A DNA stretch of 64,000 bases from the NCBI GenBank assembly GCA_004553625.1, contig SFKX01000010.1:52484-116483 (forward strand), in the 5' to 3' direction. The notes under the pieces are model-generated. The model saw nothing but the letters and a program-made list of their open reading frames with translations. It ran no database searches and was not told where the DNA came from. Below, piece after piece: positions 51,704-60,626 of this stretch (positions within the stretch are counted from its first letter, which is position 1; the number at the start of each line of letters is the position of its first letter). The DNA comes from Clostridiales bacterium (GTDB taxonomy: Bacteria > Bacillota_A > Clostridia > Oscillospirales > Oscillospiraceae). The translations under genes were made by a program, and so were the position numbers.

Positions 51704-53689
51704 ATGGCAAGAAACAGTCCCGAGTCATACGGGAACGAGAGCATATCCCAGCTCAAGGGTGAGGACAGGGTGCGCAAGCGCCCGGCGGTCATATTTGGCT
51801 CGGACGGGCTGGAGGGCTGCGAGCACGCGGTGTTCGAGATCCTGTCAAACTCCATAGACGAAGCGCGCGCCGGCAACGGCAGCATTATAACATTGACGCG
51901 CTATCTAGACAAGAGCATCGAGTGCGAGGACTTCGGCCGCGGCTGTCCCGTGGACTGGAACCCGGCGGAGAAGAAATACAACTGGGAGCTGGTTTTTTGC
52001 GAGCTCTACGCCGGCGGCAAATACCGCAACAACGAGGGCGGCGACTACGAGTATTCGCTGGGCCTCAACGGCCTCGGCACCTGCGCAACGCAGTATTCGT
52101 CCGAGTACATGGACGTCGTCGTCCGGCGTGACGGGAAGAAATATACGCTCCACTTTGAAAAGGGCCGCATAAAGGGCAAGCTGGAGGAGGAGCCCGCGGA
52201 CCGCAAAAAGACTGGTACGGACATCCGCTGGAGGCCGGACCTTGAGGTCTTTACAGACATAGATATCCCGCTCGAGTACTATACGGCAACGCTCAAGCGT
52301 CAGGCTGTGGTGAACGCGGGCGTCACCTTCCGGCTCAGGAACGAGATAGCCCAGGGCAAGTTCGAGACGACGGACTTTGTATACCAGAACGGCATCCTGG
52401 ACTACGTGGGCGAGATAGCGGGCGAGGAGACACTCTCCACTCCGGCCTTCATCCAGGCGGAGCGCAAGGGCCGTGACAGGGCGGACAAGCCGGAGTACAA
52501 GGTCAAGCTCTCGGCGGCGTTTTGCTTTTCAAACAAGGTCAGCGCCATAGAGTATTACCACAACAGCTCCTTCCTGGAGCACGGAGGCGCGCCGGAGAAG
52601 GCTGCGCGCAGCGCCTTTGTGAGCGCGGTGGACGGCTACATCAAAAAGGCCGGCAAATACCAGAAGAACGAGTCGAAGATCAGCTTTCAGGACGTGGCGG
52701 ACTGCCTCGTGCTCGTGACGAATTGCTTTTCGACCCAGACCTCCTACGAGAACCAGACGAAGAAGGCCATCACGAACCGCTTCATACAGGAGGCCATGAC
52801 GGACTTCCTGCGCTCCCAGCTCGAGGTGTATTTCATCGAGCACAAGGCCGAGGCGGACAGGGTGGCCGACCAGGTGCTGGTGAACAAGCGCAGCCGCGAG
52901 CAGGCCGAAAAGGCCAGGCTCACCATCAAGAAAAAACTCACGGGCAGCATGGACATCTCGAACAGGGTCCAGAAGTTCGTGGACTGCCGCAGCCGCGACG
53001 TATCCAAGCGCGAGATCTACATCGTCGAGGGCGACTCGGCTCTGGGCGCCTGCAAGCTCTCGCGGGACGCGGAATTCCAGGGCATCATGCCGGTGCGGGG
53101 CAAGATACTCAACTGCCTCAAGGCTGATTACGGCAGGATATTCAAGAGCGAGATAATAACGGACCTCATAAAGGTCCTGGGCTGCGGCGTGGAGGTGCAG
53201 AAGCACATAAAGGAGCTGCCCGCCTTCGAGCTCGACAGCCTCCGCTGGAGCAAGGTCATCATCTGCACCGACGCGGACGTGGACGGCTTCCAGATAAGGA
53301 CGCTCATATTGACGATGCTCTACCGGCTCGCGCCGACTCTCATACGCGAGGGCTATGTGTATATAGCCGAGTCGCCGCTCTACGAGATAGAATCCGGCGG
53401 AAAGACCTGGTTTGCATACTCCGAGCGCGAAAAGGCCGAGATATTGGACGGCATAGGCAAGGCCAAGGTTTCAATAAACCGCTCCAAGGGTCTGGGCGAG
53501 AACGACCCGGACATGATGTGGCTGACGACGATGAACCCGGAGACGAGAAGGCTCATCCGTGTCATGCCGGAGGACGCGGAGCGCACGAGCGAGATGTTCG
53601 ACCTGCTGCTGGGAGACAATCTCGCGGGCAGAAAGCAGCACATATCTGAGTTCGGCAGTCAGTATCTTGACCTTGCCGACATATCCTGA
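51704..53689 (+). CDS. Divergent type IIA topoisomerase subunit B (ParE/GyrB-like)
   Basis: The 661-residue protein has the GHKL ATPase (EILSNSIDEA with catalytic Glu, DFGRGCPVD, GLNGLGTCATQYSS), a transducer domain and the Toprim domain (YIVEGDSALGACKLSRD, MPVRGKILNCLKA, CTDADVDGFQIRTLILT). Several consensus residues differ from canonical GyrB/ParE (for instance SN for DN in the ATP motif and GTCAT for GASVV). This suggests a second, divergent enzyme besides a normal gyrase elsewhere. Operon partner is the GyrA/ParC-like gene two genes on. Confidence 0.9.
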   Translation: MARNSPESYGNESISQLKGEDRVRKRPAVIFGSDGLEGCEHAVFEILSNSIDEARAGNGSIITLTRYLDKSIECEDFGRGCPVDWNPAEKKYNWELVFCELYAGGKYRNNEGGDYEYSLGLNGLGTCATQYSSEYMDVVVRRDGKKYTLHFEKGRIKGKLEEEPADRKKTGTDIRWRPDLEVFTDIDIPLEYYTATLKRQAVVNAGVTFRLRNEIAQGKFETTDFVYQNGILDYVGEIAGEETLSTPAFIQAERKGRDRADKPEYKVKLSAAFCFSNKVSAIEYYHNSSFLEHGGAPEKAARSAFVSAVDGYIKKAGKYQKNESKISFQDVADCLVLVTNCFSTQTSYENQTKKAITNRFIQEAMTDFLRSQLEVYFIEHKAEADRVADQVLVNKRSREQAEKARLTIKKKLTGSMDISNRVQKFVDCRSRDVSKREIYIVEGDSALGACKLSRDAEFQGIMPVRGKILNCLKADYGRIFKSEIITDLIKVLGCGVEVQKHIKELPAFELDSLRWSKVIICTDADVDGFQIRTLILTMLYRLAPTLIREGYVYIAESPLYEIESGGKTWFAYSEREKAEILDGIGKAKVSINRSKGLGENDPDMMWLTTMNPETRRLIRVMPEDAERTSEMFDLLLGDNLAGRKQHISEFGSQYLDLADIS

Positions 53690-53701
53690 GGGGGTTTGGG
53701 A

Positions 53702-53992
53702 ATGAGTTTCAAGTTGGTCAAGAAGATAGCCATAGCCGGACTGATGCTGTCGCTGCTGCTGTGTCTCATAGGCGTGTTCGGAATGGACCCGGGTACGCAG
53801 GAATCCGGCAGTATGGCGATATGGGCGGTGGTAGTGCTGCTGTTCACCATGGCGGTGGTGCTAAAGTGGAGCCGCTGCCCCTGGTGCGGGGAGCTCATAA
53901 TAAAAAAGCTGTTCACGATAAAGGAATGCCCGCACTGCGGCAGGGACATCGAGACCGGCAAGAAGAAAAAAGGCAAGGGCGGAAGAAGATAA
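53702..53992 (+). CDS. Small membrane protein with C-terminal zinc ribbon
   Basis: About 96 residues from ATG 53702 (GAGGGGG upstream). Two predicted transmembrane helices (about 9-28 and 40-57) are followed by CPWC and CPHC pairs, a likely zinc ribbon, and a Lys/Gly-rich basic tail. I do not recognise a family. It lies between the two topoisomerase subunits and touches the next start codon, so it is co-expressed with them. Confidence 0.7.
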   Translation: MSFKLVKKIAIAGLMLSLLLCLIGVFGMDPGTQESGSMAIWAVVVLLFTMAVVLKWSRCPWCGELIIKKLFTIKECPHCGRDIETGKKKKGKGGRR

Positions 53993-56242
53993 ATGGCGAG
54001 TAAAAAACCGGCGCAGGAGCCGGAGCACAAGAGAAAAACAAACGACAATGTCATGGGCCTCAGGGCCGAGGTGCTCGAGCAGCCCATAACCGAGACGCTC
54101 GAGACGAACTATATGCCCTACGCCATGAGCGTTATCGTCTCGAGAGCGATACCGGAGATAGACGGCTTCAAGCCCAGCCACCGGAAGCTGCTCTATACGA
54201 TGTACAAGATGGGCCTGCTCACCGGCGCCCGGACCAAGTCCGCGAATATCGTGGGCCAGACGATGCGGCTGAACCCGCACGGCGACGCTGCCATATACGA
54301 GACGATGGTGAGACTCGCAAAGGGCTGTGAAGCGCTCAATATGCCATTTGTGGACTCAAAGGGCAACTTCGGCAAGGTGTATTCTCGGGACATGTCCTAC
54401 GCCGCGTCGAGGTACACGGAGGCGAAACTCGCGCCCATCTGCGCCGAGGTGTTCCGCGACATAGACAAGGACACGGTGGACTTCGTGGACAACTACGACG
54501 GCAGCATGAAGGAGCCGGCGTTGCTGCCTACGGCCTTCCCGAATGTCCTGGTGTCCGCGAACACGGGCATCGCCGTCGGCATGGCGAGTCAGATCTGCGG
54601 CTTCAACCTCACGGAGGTCTGTGAGACGGCCATAAACTACATCCGTGACCCGGACTGCGAGCTCACGCTGACCCTGCCCGCGCCGGATTTCCCGACGGGC
54701 GGTGAGATCATCATGGAGCCGGGCGTCATGGAGGAAATATACCGCACGGGCCGCGGCAGCTTCAAGGTGCGCTCCCGCTGGCGCTACGACCAGAAGGAAA
54801 ACGTCATAGAGATCTACGAGATACCCTATACCGCCACGGCCGAGGCCGTCATGGACAAGGTCGCGGAGTTGGTCAAGGCCGGAAAGGTCAAAGAGATCTC
54901 AGACATGCGCGACGAGACGGACCTGGGCGGCCTCAAGCTGGCCATAGACCTCAAGCGCGGGGCAGACCCGGAAAAGCTCATGGCAAAGCTCTTCAAGTCC
55001 ACACCGCTGATGGACAGCTTCGCCTGCAACTTCAACATCCTCATCGCCGGGACGCCACGGGTCATGGGCGTGCGGGAGATACTTTCGGAGTGGACTGCCT
55101 GGCGTCTGGATTGCGTGAAGCGGCGCATATACTTCGACGTAAGCCGCAAGAAGGAAAAGCTGCACCTCCTGCAGGGCCTCGGCAAGATACTGCTGGACAT
55201 TGACAAGGCTATCGCCATAATACGCAATACGGAGCGCGAGGCCGACGTCGTGCCGAATCTGATGGACGGCTTTGGTATAGACAAGGTGCAGGCCGAGTTC
55301 GTGGCTGAGATAAAGCTGCGTAACATAAACCGGGAGTATATTCTCAAGCGCACGGCGGAGACGGAGAGCCTCGAGCGGGACATCGCAGAGCTGGAGGCGA
55401 CTCTGAACAGCCGCAGGAAGCTCCAGAACGTCATCGTGAAGGAGCTGGAGCGGATAATCAAGGAATACCCCTCCGAGCGCCGGACAGGTATCGTTTACGC
55501 CGACGAGCTTCCGGAGGAGCCGGACGAGGAACAGGTAGAGGACTACCCGGTGCGTGTGTTTGTTTCGCGCGAGGGCTATCTCAAAAAGATAACGCCGCAG
55601 TCGCTCAGGATGTCCTCCGAGCAGAAGTACAAGGAGGGCGACGGCCCTGCGGTGGAGTTCGACGCGACGAACCGCTCTGAGCTCCTGGTGTTCACGGACA
55701 GGCAGCAGGTCTACAAGACCAGGCTGGCGGATTTTGAGGACGCAAAAGCCTCGGTGCTCGGCGTGTACCTGCCGGGCAAGCTGGAAATGGACGAGGGCGA
55801 GCGGGTCGTGCAGGTAATAGACCCCGGCGACTATTCGGGTCAGATACTGCTGTTCTTCGAAAACGGCAAGGCCGCGCGTCTCATGCTCTCGGCCTACGAG
55901 ACCAAGACAAACAGGAAGAAGCTCCTGAACGCCTACTCAGATAAGAGTCCGCTGGTGTGCATAATCGAACTAGGAGATGAGCTCGAGCTGGCGGCGTTTT
56001 CCACAGAGGGCCGCGCTATAATATTCAGCACGGCGCTGCTCGCGCCCAAGACCTCTCGCTCGACCCAGGGCGTGGGCGTGATGACGATGAAACCGAAGTA
56101 TAAGCTGAGCGGAGCCCGTCCGCTGCATGAGACGGGCATCAAGAACCTCTCGCGCTACAGAGTCCGCAGTCTGCCCGCCGCCGGAGCGCTGCTCCGGGAG
56201 GAGGACAGGGGAGAAAAACAACTTTCGCTGTTGGAGGAATAG
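53993..56242 (+). CDS. Divergent type IIA topoisomerase subunit A (ParC/GyrA-like)
   Basis: The 749-residue protein shows the N-terminal breakage-reunion domain (NYMPYAMSVIVSRAIPEIDG, FKPSHRKLLYTMY, catalytic Tyr about 141 in AASRYTEAKL), a long coiled coil (about 380-500) and a C-terminal beta-pinwheel-like region (about 515-720). The quinolone-pocket helix reads NPHGDAAIYE, with Ala99 and Glu103 at the positions of E. coli GyrA Ser83 and Asp87. No clear GyrA box is visible, so a ParC-like decatenase is more likely than a gyrase. Confidence 0.9.
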   Translation: MASKKPAQEPEHKRKTNDNVMGLRAEVLEQPITETLETNYMPYAMSVIVSRAIPEIDGFKPSHRKLLYTMYKMGLLTGARTKSANIVGQTMRLNPHGDAAIYETMVRLAKGCEALNMPFVDSKGNFGKVYSRDMSYAASRYTEAKLAPICAEVFRDIDKDTVDFVDNYDGSMKEPALLPTAFPNVLVSANTGIAVGMASQICGFNLTEVCETAINYIRDPDCELTLTLPAPDFPTGGEIIMEPGVMEEIYRTGRGSFKVRSRWRYDQKENVIEIYEIPYTATAEAVMDKVAELVKAGKVKEISDMRDETDLGGLKLAIDLKRGADPEKLMAKLFKSTPLMDSFACNFNILIAGTPRVMGVREILSEWTAWRLDCVKRRIYFDVSRKKEKLHLLQGLGKILLDIDKAIAIIRNTEREADVVPNLMDGFGIDKVQAEFVAEIKLRNINREYILKRTAETESLERDIAELEATLNSRRKLQNVIVKELERIIKEYPSERRTGIVYADELPEEPDEEQVEDYPVRVFVSREGYLKKITPQSLRMSSEQKYKEGDGPAVEFDATNRSELLVFTDRQQVYKTRLADFEDAKASVLGVYLPGKLEMDEGERVVQVIDPGDYSGQILLFFENGKAARLMLSAYETKTNRKKLLNAYSDKSPLVCIIELGDELELAAFSTEGRAIIFSTALLAPKTSRSTQGVGVMTMKPKYKLSGARPLHETGIKNLSRYRVRSLPAAGALLREEDRGEKQLSLLEE

Positions 56243-56245
56243 CTC

Positions 56246-57115
56246 ATGCATCACAGCAAGACTGTAAAGGACTATGTCTGGGAGTATTTCCTGATAATCG
56301 TCGGTTCGCTGCTCTACGCCGCAGGCCTGCGCTTTTTCTTCTACCCGAACGACATCATAGCCGGAGGCGTAACGGGCATAGCGATGATAATCAACTACCT
56401 GACGGATGCTCCCGTCGGCGTGATGAATCTCGTTATCAACATCCCGCTGTTCATCTGGGCCTGGAAGGGCTTCGGACTGAAGTTCATCATCGGCTCCTTT
56501 GTCGCCACGGTGTTGTGCTCGGTGCTCGTTGACCTCTATGCATACTTCGACATCGTCGCTACGGACAACATGCTGCTTGCGGCGATCTATGGCGGCGTGC
56601 TAAACGGTCTGGGCCTGGGCCTGGTATATCGCGCGGGCGATACGACAGGCGGCATAGACATAGTGGCCAAGTTCGTGCGGAGAAGATACCCCTATGTGAA
56701 CTTCGGCACGATCATCCTCATCCTGGACATCGTCATATACGCGGCATTTGCCGTCATCTTCAACGAGTTTGAGGGCGCGATGTATGCTCTCATAGCCATG
56801 TTCGTTGTGACGCGGGTCATAGACCTGGTGCTCTACGGCCTGGGGACGTCAAAGGTCTGCTACATCATCAGCGACGAGAGCGACAAGCTCAAAAACGCTA
56901 TCACCGCCACGCTGGGCCGCGGCGTCACCCTGCTCAAAGGCGAGGGCGCGTACACCGGCAAGGCAAAGAACGTAATACTCTGCGTTATCAAGAAACAGCA
57001 GATAATGGACGTCCGCAAAATAATCAAGTCAATAGATACGCACGCATTCCTGATAGTGACCGAGGCCAAGAACGTCTACGGCAACGGCTTCGGAGATATA
57101 ACTGACGAGAGCTGA
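56246..57115 (+). CDS. YitT-family membrane protein
   Basis: A 289-residue protein with about five transmembrane helices in residues 10-200 (LYAAGLRFFFYPNDIIAGGVTGIAMII, GNxLGLGLVYRAGDTTGGIDI-type segment) and a cytoplasmic DUF2179 domain at the C-terminus (CYIISDESDKLKNAI, RGVTLLKGEGAYTGK). Transport or regulatory roles are proposed but not settled. Starts 3 nt after the topoisomerase gene. Confidence 0.92.
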   Translation: MHHSKTVKDYVWEYFLIIVGSLLYAAGLRFFFYPNDIIAGGVTGIAMIINYLTDAPVGVMNLVINIPLFIWAWKGFGLKFIIGSFVATVLCSVLVDLYAYFDIVATDNMLLAAIYGGVLNGLGLGLVYRAGDTTGGIDIVAKFVRRRYPYVNFGTIILILDIVIYAAFAVIFNEFEGAMYALIAMFVVTRVIDLVLYGLGTSKVCYIISDESDKLKNAITATLGRGVTLLKGEGAYTGKAKNVILCVIKKQQIMDVRKIIKSIDTHAFLIVTEAKNVYGNGFGDITDES

Positions 57116-57128
57116 GAAAGGAGAAAGT

Positions 57129-57725
57129 ATGGACATTGAAAAGCTGAAAAAGAACCTCGAAGGGCGCGGTTTCGGTTTCAAATACTTCGAGACCGGGGCC
57201 GAGGCGGCGGACTATCTCGCGTCCCAGATGCAGGACAAGACAGTGGGCATAGGCGGCAGCAAGACCGTTGAGGCGATAGGCTTGTACGAAAAGCTCCAGG
57301 GCAAGGCTGCGGACGTCGCCTGGCACTGGAAAACGGAACCTGACGAGGCCCGCGCCAGGGCCGCGAAGGCTCAGATATATGTATCCAGCGCGAACGGCAT
57401 AGCCGAGACGGGTGAGATAATCAACATAGACGGCGCGGGCAACCGCGTGGCTTCGAATCTGTACGGACACGAGAAGGTCTATATCGTAGCGGGCGTGAAC
57501 AAGGTGTGTCCGGATGTAGAGAAGGCCTTCTGGCGTGCGCGCAACGTTGCGGCTCCGCTCAACGCCAGACGCTTCGGCAAGGATACTCCCTGCGTCAAGG
57601 GAGAGCTCAAGTGCTACGACTGCCGCAGCCCGGAGCGCATCTGCCGCGGCGTGTCCATGCTCATGGAGCCGATGATGGGCATGCCCATAGATGTCGTCAT
57701 CATCAACGAGGAGCTCGGCTTCTGA
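57129..57725 (+). CDS. LUD-domain (LutC/DUF162) protein
   Basis: The 198-residue protein has the LUD signature: VGIGGSKTVEAIGLYEKL, AKAQIYVSSANGIAETGEIIN, GNRVASNLYGHEKVYIVAGVNKV, and a Cys cluster (CYDCRSPERICRG) near the end. Related proteins act in lactate utilisation with iron-sulfur partners, but LutA/LutB are not present here, so the role is open. Confidence 0.88.
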   Translation: MDIEKLKKNLEGRGFGFKYFETGAEAADYLASQMQDKTVGIGGSKTVEAIGLYEKLQGKAADVAWHWKTEPDEARARAAKAQIYVSSANGIAETGEIINIDGAGNRVASNLYGHEKVYIVAGVNKVCPDVEKAFWRARNVAAPLNARRFGKDTPCVKGELKCYDCRSPERICRGVSMLMEPMMGMPIDVVIINEELGF

Positions 57726-57749
57726 TTCTGAAAGATAGGAGGCGCGGCT

Positions 57750-58976
57750 GTGAAAAGGGCGCTTGTGGCAATACTAATCTCGGCGGCGCTTCTGGCGCCG
57801 CTGAGCGGCTGCGCCTCCATTTTCGATAAGGAATATGTCTCCGTTACGGATTTTCCCGAGAGCACCGGCAGCCCCATCTCAGACGGAGCCAGATCGGTGA
57901 AGAACTATCTGGACCTCAAGCTGGCGATAAACAGCCTCGTTTCGATGCACGAGGAGAGCGGTACGCTGGACTTCAGCAACTACAACGGATCCAACATCAG
58001 CGACGACCTGGCCGCCGCCGCAAAGGAGGTCAGCACGGAGACAGCCCTCGGCGACTATGCCGTGGACTACATCTCCTATGACCTTGACAGGAGCGTTGTG
58101 TATTACGAGGCTGAGGTCTATATCTACTACAGGCGCACAGCGGAAGAGGTCGAGGCGGTAGTCAGCGAAAGTACTGTAACGGGCCTGCGCGACGCCATAA
58201 GCGAGGCGCTCAACGAGCTGCAGACAGAGCTCGTGGTCATGGTCAGCGCGGCCGGCGCGAGCGAGGACGAGGTAGCGGGCTATGTGACGGCGGCCTACCT
58301 GGAAAGCCCGCTCTCCTGTGTCATACGGCCCAAGGCCGAGGTGACGATGTACTCCGGAGGCGGATTGCAGCGAATATATGAGATAGTCCTCGACTACGGC
58401 GAGGACACTGAGACGCTGGAGGAGATGAAGTCCGGCCTGGAGGAGGAGCTGACCGCGCTGGCGGAACGTGTGACCGCGCAGGGCGCGCCGCACCGTGCGC
58501 TCCAGGCGGCTACTGTGCTCATGGAGACCTGCCTGCACGACGAGGAGGCGGACAGCTCGCTCTGGGCAGCCCTTCATGAGGGGAGGGCTGACAGTGAGGG
58601 CATGGCTGTGGCCTACAAGGCCCTGTGCGATGCAGTCGGGGTCGAGTGCGAGGTCGTGACGGGCCGGCTGGACAGAGCCGAGCACTACTGGAATATCGTG
58701 ACGGTGGACGGCGAGAGCTATCATGTGGACGTCAGCCTGGCTAGAGAACAGGGTTTCGCCGGGACCTTCTTCATAAGCGATGCGGAGATGTGGGGCCGCT
58801 ACTGGTGGGACAACGAGGACTACCCCCAGTGCGAGGGCAGCCTCAGCTACAGCGCGCTCGTGGAGGAGCCGAAGCCGGAGGAAACGCCCGGGACGAGCCC
58901 GAGCCCAGAGGTGAGTCCGTCCCCGGATATCAGCCCCGCGCCGGAGACTTCACCCGAAATTACAGAAAACCCTTGA
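57750..58976 (+). CDS. Lipoprotein with transglutaminase-like domain, catalytic Cys replaced by Ser
   Basis: 408 residues from GTG 57750. The lipoprotein signal ends LAPLSGC (Cys21). After a mixed helical region, residues about 250-350 match the transglutaminase-core fold: RADSEGMAVAYKALCDAVGVE, EHYWNIVTVDGESYHVDVSLA. The His (about 312) and Asp (about 327) of the triad are kept, but the expected Cys is Ser282 (AGT; one base from TGT). The last 40 residues are a Pro/Ser/Glu/Thr-rich repeat tail. Probably non-catalytic or altered in mechanism. Confidence 0.82.
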   Translation: MKRALVAILISAALLAPLSGCASIFDKEYVSVTDFPESTGSPISDGARSVKNYLDLKLAINSLVSMHEESGTLDFSNYNGSNISDDLAAAAKEVSTETALGDYAVDYISYDLDRSVVYYEAEVYIYYRRTAEEVEAVVSESTVTGLRDAISEALNELQTELVVMVSAAGASEDEVAGYVTAAYLESPLSCVIRPKAEVTMYSGGGLQRIYEIVLDYGEDTETLEEMKSGLEEELTALAERVTAQGAPHRALQAATVLMETCLHDEEADSSLWAALHEGRADSEGMAVAYKALCDAVGVECEVVTGRLDRAEHYWNIVTVDGESYHVDVSLAREQGFAGTFFISDAEMWGRYWWDNEDYPQCEGSLSYSALVEEPKPEETPGTSPSPEVSPSPDISPAPETSPEITENP

Positions 58977-59000
58977 CAAATCTGTAAAACGTGCTAAAAT
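58973..59000 (+). promoter_or_regulatory. tRNA-Gly promoter
   Basis: TTGACA (58973-58978) overlaps the preceding stop codon; TAAAAT (58995-59000) follows after 16 nt, 12 nt before the tRNA. Confidence 0.7.
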
Positions 59001-59012
59001 AAACAGCGTTTT

Positions 59013-59088
59013 GCGGGCATAGCTCATCCGGTAGAGCGCCACCTTGCCAAGGTGGAGGTAGCGAGTTCGAGCCTCGTTGCCCGCTCCA
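59013..59088 (+). tRNA. tRNA-Gly (anticodon GCC)
   Basis: A 76-nt cloverleaf: acceptor GCGGGCA/TGCCCGC, D-arm with AGCTC...GAGC, anticodon stem CCACC/GGTGG around loop TTGCCAA, T-arm GAGTTCGAGCCTC, discriminator T and encoded CCA. Confidence 0.97.
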
Positions 59089-59163
59089 GGCCGTCTCAGG
59101 CAAAAGCCTGAGACGGCCCCAAATGACGTATTTTTTTAGCACGCTTAGCGGCGTGCTGTTTTT
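59089..59163 (+). terminator. Two terminator hairpins after tRNA-Gly
   Basis: A perfect 13-bp stem (59089-59101 with 59106-59118) is followed by a T-run at 59130-59136, then AGCACGC/GCGTGCT (59138-59157) with its own T-run. Confidence 0.8.
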
Positions 59164-59182
59164 GTGTTTGGAGGTTATTTTG

Positions 59183-60577
59183 ATGAATGCAGACGTAGTG
59201 ATCGTAGGAGCGGGACCTGCGGGCATCTTTACGGCATTGGAGATGCTGAGAAAGGGAAGCAAAAAGAAAATAGTCATGGTCGAAAAGGGCCGTGCGCTGG
59301 AAAAGCGCAGCTGCCCCAAGGCCAAAACAGGCGTCTGCATGAACTGCCGGCCGAGCTGCCACATAACCACTGGCTTTTCCGGCGCGGGCGCGTTTTCAGA
59401 CGGCAAGCTGTCGCTGGCCTGCGAAGTTGGCGGAGACCTGCCCACGCTCATTGGCGAGCGCCTGGCGCAGGAGACGATAGACTATGCGGATAAGATCTAC
59501 CTCGAGTTCGGCGCCGACGAGCACATAGAGGGTGTCGGCAACGAAGAGAAAGTCCGCAAGATCCGCGCCCGTGCGATCAAGGCGGGCCTCAAACTTGTGG
59601 ATTGCCCGATAAGGCACATGGGTACCGAGAAGGCGCACGACGTATACCTCGGCATAGAGCACTACCTCATGGACAACGGCGTCGAGATGTTCTTCGATAC
59701 CGAGTGCCGGGACCTTATAATGGAGGGCGACGTCTGCAAGGGCGTGTATCTCTCGGACGGCAAGAAGGACTTCGAAATACGCGCGGAGCACACTGTGGTC
59801 GCTACCGGCCGCCGTGGAGCCGACTGGCTGGAGAAGATCTGCTCCGAGCACGGAGTGGAGCATCAGCCGAGCACGGTTGACATCGGCGTGCGCGTCGAGG
59901 TCAGGAACGAGATCATGGAGGAGATAAACGACGTCCTCTACGAGTCCAAGCTCATCGGCTACCCTGCTCCCTTCAAAAACAAGGTGCGTACCTTCTGCCA
60001 GAACCCCGGCGGCGTAGTGAGCCAGGAGAACTACGACAATGATCTTGCCGTCGTCAACGGCCACGCCTTCAAGGGCGCTGAACTCAAGAGCCCGAACACC
60101 AACGTGGCTATCCTCTGCTCGCACAACTTCTCCGTACCGTTCAACCAGCCCATAGCCTACGCTCAGAAAGTGGGCGAGCTGACGAATATGCTGGCAAACG
60201 GCCACATACTTGTCCAGCGCTTTGGCGACATACTCGACGGAAAGCGCACATGGGAGAAGGAGCTTGCCCACTCCAACGTCCGTCCCACGTTGGTGGACGC
60301 TGTTGCCGGAGATATCACCGCCGCCATGCCGTACAGGGCGATGATAAATATTATCAACTTCATCAAGTCGATGGACGAAGTTGTCCCCGGTTTCGCCTCC
60401 TATGAGACGCTGCTCTATTCGCCCGAGCTGAAGTTCTATTCGAACAAGGTGAAGATGGATACGAGCTTCAACACTAACGTACCCGGCCTGCACGCCCTGG
60501 GGGATTCCTCCGGATGGACGCGTGGCCTCATGATGGCCTCCGCCATGGGAGTACTGATGGGCCGCGAACTGGCTTAA
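59183..60577 (+). CDS. NAD(P)/FAD-dependent oxidoreductase (COG2509-type)
   Basis: 464 residues from ATG 59183 (TTGGAGGTT upstream). The N-terminal dinucleotide motif is VVIVGAGPAGIFTALEML, followed by a Cys-containing segment (CMNCRPSCHITTGFSGAGAFSDGKL), VVATGRRGADWLEK, FCQNPGGVVS and a C-terminal FAD contact GLHALGDSSGWTRGLMMASAMG. Widespread uncharacterised flavoprotein family in Clostridia; substrate unknown. Confidence 0.9.
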   Translation: MNADVVIVGAGPAGIFTALEMLRKGSKKKIVMVEKGRALEKRSCPKAKTGVCMNCRPSCHITTGFSGAGAFSDGKLSLACEVGGDLPTLIGERLAQETIDYADKIYLEFGADEHIEGVGNEEKVRKIRARAIKAGLKLVDCPIRHMGTEKAHDVYLGIEHYLMDNGVEMFFDTECRDLIMEGDVCKGVYLSDGKKDFEIRAEHTVVATGRRGADWLEKICSEHGVEHQPSTVDIGVRVEVRNEIMEEINDVLYESKLIGYPAPFKNKVRTFCQNPGGVVSQENYDNDLAVVNGHAFKGAELKSPNTNVAILCSHNFSVPFNQPIAYAQKVGELTNMLANGHILVQRFGDILDGKRTWEKELAHSNVRPTLVDAVAGDITAAMPYRAMINIINFIKSMDEVVPGFASYETLLYSPELKFYSNKVKMDTSFNTNVPGLHALGDSSGWTRGLMMASAMGVLMGRELA

Positions 60578-60592
60578 AGCGAATAGAACGAG

Positions 60593-60626
60593 GTCCGCCC
60601 CGCATCAAGCGGGGCGGACATTTTTT
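60593..60626. terminator. Terminator between convergent genes
   Basis: GTCCGCCCCGC/GCGGGGCGGAC stem (60593-60619) with a T-run on the + strand. Confidence 0.88.
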
